From the NCBI RefSeq assembly GCF_000620305.1, contig NZ_KK211102.1:270504-334503 (forward strand): a DNA stretch of 64,000 nucleotides. Direction: 5' to 3'. The notes under the pieces are model-generated. The model was not told where the DNA came from. It saw nothing but the letters and a program-made list of their open reading frames with translations, and did no database searches. Shown one piece after another: positions 60,149-64,000 of the stretch (the stretch's first letter is position 1; the number at the start of each line of letters is the position of its first letter). The translations under genes were made by a program, and so were the position numbers. This DNA comes from Desulfitibacter alkalitolerans DSM 16504. Its GTDB lineage: Bacteria > Bacillota > DSM-16504 > Desulfitibacterales > Desulfitibacteraceae.

Positions 60149-61207
60149 CTAATGCGCATGTCTATGGTGGGTATCCGGTGTATGTTTGTGTGAATGTTCA
60201 ATAGTTGCATGTTTATGTAAATGTGTATGTTCTAAATGCTCTCCATCTATATGTTTGTGCGTGTGATGTCCGTCATTATGGTTGTGGCGATGCTCATGCT
60301 CCATAGATTCATGTATATGGATATGTCCATGTTCTTCACCTAATATTAATATGGCACCTATAATCATTATTGGTAATGATATATAAAATAAAGTACTTGG
60401 AAATTCTCTAAATAGCAAGAAAGATAACAATGTTCCTACAAACGGAGCAGTTCCAAAAAAGGCACTTGTTCGCGAAGCTCCAAGATTACGCATGGCAAAT
60501 ATAAACAGTACAATGCTTAATCCGTAACTAAAGCATCCTAATAACATAGCTCCTAATATTGTTCCGATATTCGGGAAACTGGTATGCATTATCAAAGCTA
60601 ATATTAACGAAAAAACACCTGCTCCAATCCCTTTTATTGTAACAGTAATCAAGGGGTCTTTTGCTGAAATATTCCGTGTGAAATTATTGTCTATACCCCA
60701 AAGGGTACATGCCAATACTACGCCTAACGCACCTATTGAAAGACCCCATTCACCGTTTAAATTCAATGATAATAGTATGCTTGCAGTTGTTATTGATGCA
60801 ATCGCCAACCATATACGTCTCCCAATGGCTTCCTTAAAAGCAATAGCAGCAATTAAAGTAGTCGCAACACCCTCGAAATTTAAAAGGAGTGAAGCAGTAG
60901 ACGCAGGAGTATTACGTAAGCTAAACATTAACACAATAGGAGCAATAACACCTCCTGCGATAATTGCACCAATTAGCCATTTAATATCGCCTTTATCTAT
61001 TTTTGCTTCTATCTCTATAAAATTATGGTTCATATGCCTTACAATTTTAAACAATAATAGCCCCACGCCACTGCCGAGATATAAAAATGCAGCCATCGGA
61101 ATTGGCTCAATATTGCCTAATAGCAATTTAGAAATTGGGGCACTCGCACCAAATAACACTGATGCAAGCATGGCTTGAAACATTGAGCATATATTCGATT
61201 TTCTCAT
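60149..61207 (-). CDS. EamA family transporter with histidine-rich tail
   Basis: A 352-residue transporter of the drug/metabolite superfamily with ten transmembrane helices in two EamA repeats (about 8-140 and 155-290). The last 60 residues hold some 25 histidines (HGHIHIHESMEHEHRHNHND and on), a metal-binding tail. A cobalamin riboswitch lies upstream. A cobalt (or nickel) transport role is a reasonable inference; direction is unknown. Confidence 0.88.
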   Translation of the reverse strand: MRKSNICSMFQAMLASVLFGASAPISKLLLGNIEPIPMAAFLYLGSGVGLLLFKIVRHMNHNFIEIEAKIDKGDIKWLIGAIIAGGVIAPIVLMFSLRNTPASTASLLLNFEGVATTLIAAIAFKEAIGRRIWLAIASITTASILLSLNLNGEWGLSIGALGVVLACTLWGIDNNFTRNISAKDPLITVTIKGIGAGVFSLILALIMHTSFPNIGTILGAMLLGCFSYGLSIVLFIFAMRNLGASRTSAFFGTAPFVGTLLSFLLFREFPSTLFYISLPIMIIGAILILGEEHGHIHIHESMEHEHRHNHNDGHHTHKHIDGEHLEHTHLHKHATIEHSHKHTPDTHHRHAH

Positions 61208-61246
61208 AAAATCACATACCTTTTATGGTAATTTAATATAAGCATA

Positions 61247-61285
61247 CTAAAAAGCCCCTTAACCATTTACGATTAAGAGGCTTTT
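61247..61285 (-). terminator. attenuator terminator of the cobalamin riboswitch
   Basis: On the minus strand AAAGCCTCTTAA pairs with TTAAGGGGCTTT across ten bases and is followed by TT. It lies between the B12 element and the EamA start, 40 bases before the gene, as a transcriptional off-switch. Confidence 0.85.
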
Positions 61286-61339
61286 ATAAAAAGACAGTAT
61301 ACACTTTCAGTCAAACACCCCCTATCGCTCGTAGAGTTC

Positions 61340-61510
61340 TTTGGCGCATTATCACAGGCAGGTCTTCTGGCTCAAGCATCATTACCCCTCCTGCCTTCCC
61401 ATTCAAACAGTGGCATTCCTGGAGGGATTCCTCTTTTACAGCGGCGGGACCGCGTAGGATTTCAACCTACTTCCCTTTTAAGACGAAAAAACAATTTACG
61501 TCACCTGTAA
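61340..61510 (-). promoter_or_regulatory. cobalamin riboswitch upstream of the EamA transporter
   Basis: On the minus strand: AAGGGAAGTAGGTTGAAATCC, CGCGGTCCCGCCGCTGT, GAATGCCACTGTTTGAATGG and GGAAGGCAGGAGGGG, all conserved B12-element blocks. The attenuator at 61247-61285 follows. The spacer from 61511 to 61755 shows nothing further. Confidence 0.95.
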
Positions 61511-61755
61511 TTTTAAATATTCAATTTAATATAACACTATCACACAAGTATATATTACGTCAATGAAATAATTCGTTATGGCATAGCTTTTACATCTACA
61601 GAAGGGAAGGACGTTTAAGAATGTAACAGTCTCCCTGGTTTTGTGATCGTCTGCTGATATACCTAATTTACCTCAAGGCAATAAAGGACATTATAACTTG
61701 TCTCCTTAGTTTTAGAATAACATCGTATTGACAATTTTGTGATTTGATTGAATAT

Positions 61756-62460
61756 TTAACGCAAGTGTGTATGTTTAAACCTATTCCGCTTTTCTTCCGC
61801 AGGTATTGGACCTAATGTTATCATTTCATAATTTGCTGTACCTTTGCTCTGGCAGGGGATAATCCCTTTTTCCGCCATAGAAGTATAGCTTCTACCGCCA
61901 ACAATTATGTGATCCAGAACTTTGATCTCAAGGGGATGAAAAATGTCAACCATTCTTTGTGTCAATGCCCTATCCTCCGGAGAAAAATTTTTGGACCCTC
62001 CGGGATGATTATGGGCTAAAATCATTGTATTGCAATCACAGGCAAGGGCATATTTTAATATTTCTCTTGGATACACCGCTGTTTGTCCGATACTCCCTTC
62101 CGACATGGTCTTTGTTTCGATGATGTTGTTGCCGCTGTCTAAAAATGCAACCATAAACCTTTCTTTATCCTTCATTCCTCCCAAAAGGGCTAAAAAATAT
62201 TGGCCTGCTATGGTTGATGAATTGAGCATGACCTTCTCATTGCTTTCATAGATTTTCAGAATGTTGTAAGAGGCAATAAACTCATTGAGCAGCCCTATCT
62301 TTTCAAGCTGTCTATCATTTGGTTCCATAATGTGGGGATGCTCCAGGATGTTAAAAGGGTTATTTTCTTTTACATACTGCTGAACTTTTTTGTAGGGCAG
62401 TCCTGTTAAAGTTGTCAGCCCTTTTAAAAAATTCTCGGTATGCAATATATCCTGCTTCAT
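61756..62460 (-). CDS. RadC-like JAB/MPN domain protein
   Basis: A 234-residue RadC-family protein. The JAMM metal motif is complete: ILAHNHPGGSKNFSPEDRAL, preceded by a conserved Glu region. Despite the name, RadC proteins have no proven repair role and are frequent in mobile elements. It lies next to CTn-type genes at the right side of the window and overlaps the small upstream gene's stop region closely. Confidence 0.88.
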   Translation of the reverse strand: MKQDILHTENFLKGLTTLTGLPYKKVQQYVKENNPFNILEHPHIMEPNDRQLEKIGLLNEFIASYNILKIYESNEKVMLNSSTIAGQYFLALLGGMKDKERFMVAFLDSGNNIIETKTMSEGSIGQTAVYPREILKYALACDCNTMILAHNHPGGSKNFSPEDRALTQRMVDIFHPLEIKVLDHIIVGGRSYTSMAEKGIIPCQSKGTANYEMITLGPIPAEEKRNRFKHTHLR

Positions 62461-62461
62461 G

Positions 62462-62731
62462 TTATGCCCGCCCCCTTTTTACATCAACTATTTCAATAAT
62501 GGCTTTTATGCTTTTCAACTTCTCGGAAATCTCAGTAGGCAAGTCCACCGATTCAAGATGAAGAAAAAAGTTTTTAATCCCTATATTTTGAAAGCTCTTA
62601 TGGATTTTTTCTTTTGCATCCGTGTCCAGGTCAATCAACTCAGCTAATAAACCCACGCATTTTATATATTCCATTTCCTTTAATTCTTCCAAGTTCATCT
62701 GTTTTTCCACCTTTCCACTTAATTTGGTCAT
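62462..62731 (-). CDS. small hypothetical protein of the mobile element
   Basis: An 89-residue acidic helical protein (EELKEMEYIKCVGLLAELIDLDTDAKEKIHKSF) with no recognised domain. It ends two bases before the RadC-like gene starts, so they are coupled. An internal Met at residue 12 is an alternative start. Confidence 0.6.
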   Translation of the reverse strand: MTKLSGKVEKQMNLEELKEMEYIKCVGLLAELIDLDTDAKEKIHKSFQNIGIKNFFLHLESVDLPTEISEKLKSIKAIIEIVDVKRGRA

Positions 62732-62803
62732 TAAACTATTTTGTTTGTTTTCCCATGTTTTCCGTCAGGACCGCGATTTCCTGTGGGGATAGGCAACATC
62801 CGT

Positions 62804-64000
62804 CTAACTGCCGATAAGCTGCATGAATAGATGTCGGTATTCGTCCTTCATCAACTCATTTAGCATTTTTACCTGATCCGGATTGAAGCTGTACTCGGTA
62901 ATCATGTCCGTATAGGATCTGGAGGTTATATTGATATGCAGGGTGGTTTCGGTGGTGGTGATGGTTTCGGTGGTTTCATTGCCATCCTCGTCAGTGGTAG
63001 TTACGGTTTCCTCATGTACAATAGTTTCTATCCAATAGTCGATTTTGTTCATATCCCAAAAGACGTCCCGCAGGATGCCCACCTTGGCATCGTCGAGGGT
63101 GGTAACCTCCATGCCGTTTTCCGGATCGACGGTTACTTTTACCGCATAGACCGCCAAGATTTCCCGCCACTGGCTTGCGGAGATGCTATTGCTACCGGAC
63201 AGCTCCAGGGTGTCATGTGGATTTTCATTTTCTATCTGTTCTATTTTTGCCGCAAATTCATTGTTAAGCTGATTGACCACCTCCGACATAACCGGAGTGT
63301 TCCCGCCGGGGCTTTCATTGGAATAGAATATTCCGAATGCTGAGCCTAATAAAAGCCCCGCAAGACATATCACAAGAATAATCGTCACTGCTATCCAGCC
63401 GCCAGCGGCAATCAAGGCGGTCAGGCCCTTGGCTGCCGCGATGATCGCCTTTATAGCAGACAGCATTGCCTTAACTGCTGTCTTTGCAGAAACAGCCGCC
63501 GCTTTTGCCGCTAATCGTGCAGTCTGGGCCGCTCTTTGAGCAGCCTGTGCGGTTTTGGCGGCGGTTTTTGCTGCTGCCTGTGAGGTTTTAACAGCAGCTT
63601 TAGCAGTATGCTCGGCGGTTTTAACCGATCTTTGCGTTGATTTAATCGTACCTTTAGCGGCTTCTTTTAGGGTTTTGCCGCCAGTTTCGACAGATTGCTT
63701 TATGGTGCGTCCTATTTTACCGGAGGTGTGGAGGGTTTGTGCCGCTGCTTTCCTGGCTGGTTGAAAAAGGGGACGTTGAGCAGGTATTCGCTCGGATATC
63801 TGTTGTGATTGTATTTGACCGATATTTTGATTTGCCATCCGGATTTCAATGGTTTGAGAAAATCGCTGTTTCGCTCTGCTTAGAACGAACCTGCGTTTTG
63901 CTAATTCGCTTGGTCTGGACAGGGTAACTTTCCGTTTTATGGTTTCCTTTGCCTTGGATGGGATAGCATTGTGTTTTGCCGCCTGCTTTGCTCCGGGTTG
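62804..64000 (-). CDS. CD1108-like mobile element protein (partial)
   Basis: The frame is open from the stop at 62804 to the right edge (399 codons), so its true start is outside the window. A long Ala/Lys-rich helical region (KTAQAAQRAAQTARLAAKAAAV) precedes one transmembrane segment (AVTIILVICLAGLLLGSAF), then an extracellular domain. This layout matches the CD1108 family of conjugative transposons, part of the transfer apparatus. The lytic domain often fused at the C-terminus is absent here. Confidence 0.82.
   Translation of the reverse strand, partial: QPGAKQAAKHNAIPSKAKETIKRKVTLSRPSELAKRRFVLSRAKQRFSQTIEIRMANQNIGQIQSQQISERIPAQRPLFQPARKAAAQTLHTSGKIGRTIKQSVETGGKTLKEAAKGTIKSTQRSVKTAEHTAKAAVKTSQAAAKTAAKTAQAAQRAAQTARLAAKAAAVSAKTAVKAMLSAIKAIIAAAKGLTALIAAGGWIAVTIILVICLAGLLLGSAFGIFYSNESPGGNTPVMSEVVNQLNNEFAAKIEQIENENPHDTLELSGSNSISASQWREILAVYAVKVTVDPENGMEVTTLDDAKVGILRDVFWDMNKIDYWIETIVHEETVTTTDEDGNETTETITTTETTLHINITSRSYTDMITEYSFNPDQVKMLNELMKDEYRHLFMQLIGS

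Overview
The window comes from the chromosome of a low-GC, endospore-forming Firmicute of class Clostridia, around the replication origin. The evidence is the order rpmH-dnaA-dnaN-rlbA-recF-remB-gyrB-gyrA, a divergent rnpA-yidD-yidC-khpB-mnmE-mnmG-rsmG-parA-parB arm with perfect parS sites, gerA-type germination genes, a serS T-box, and frequent TTG start codons. I cannot name the species.

Positions 1-26,640 are the conserved core. The left arm (minus strand) carries an M23 peptidase next to a bactofilin-like start, DUF4446 and DUF554 proteins, chromosome segregation (parAB, parS), tRNA modification (mnmE, mnmG), rRNA methylation (rsmG) and membrane insertion (yidC, yidD, khpB). rnpA is split by an A10 tract. 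oriC lies between rpmH and dnaA. The right arm (plus strand) has replication and gyrase genes, PLP synthase (pdxST), T-box-controlled serS, an IS30-type insertion, two tRNA-Ser, two tRNA-Arg and tadA.

At 26,640-26,915 there is a degenerate tRNA-Ser-like sequence and then tRNA-Ser(CGA). A tyrosine integrase lies directly against its 3' end. From there to the right edge most content looks accessory: excisionase- and sigma-like genes of Tn916/CTn type at the left, and RadC-like plus CD1108-like mobile-element genes at the right (the last runs off the window). One integrative element of more than 37 kb, or nested elements, would explain this.

The cargo between them is, in order: a c-di-GMP-I riboswitch; a complete ger operon with decayed ger paralogues nearby; IS elements with IS5/IS1182-like, IS110 and IS21 transposases; a lipid module (fabK, TetR, phasin-like, plsC, fabH, ABC1/UbiB-like kinase, HD protein, DHA2 efflux pump with two adaptors, DegV) with shared operator palindromes; and a second c-di-GMP-I riboswitch in front of a wrecked GGDEF gene.

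The most interesting locus is 54,085-61,510. A cobalamin riboswitch precedes a compact operon of a NifH-like ATPase, two nitrogenase-component-1-like proteins (one unusually short) and a FecBCD-type ABC transporter. A second cobalamin riboswitch with an attenuator-type hairpin precedes an EamA-family transporter with a histidine-rich tail. No nitrogen-fixation genes accompany them. A corrinoid- or cobalt-linked reductive system is a plausible but unproven reading.
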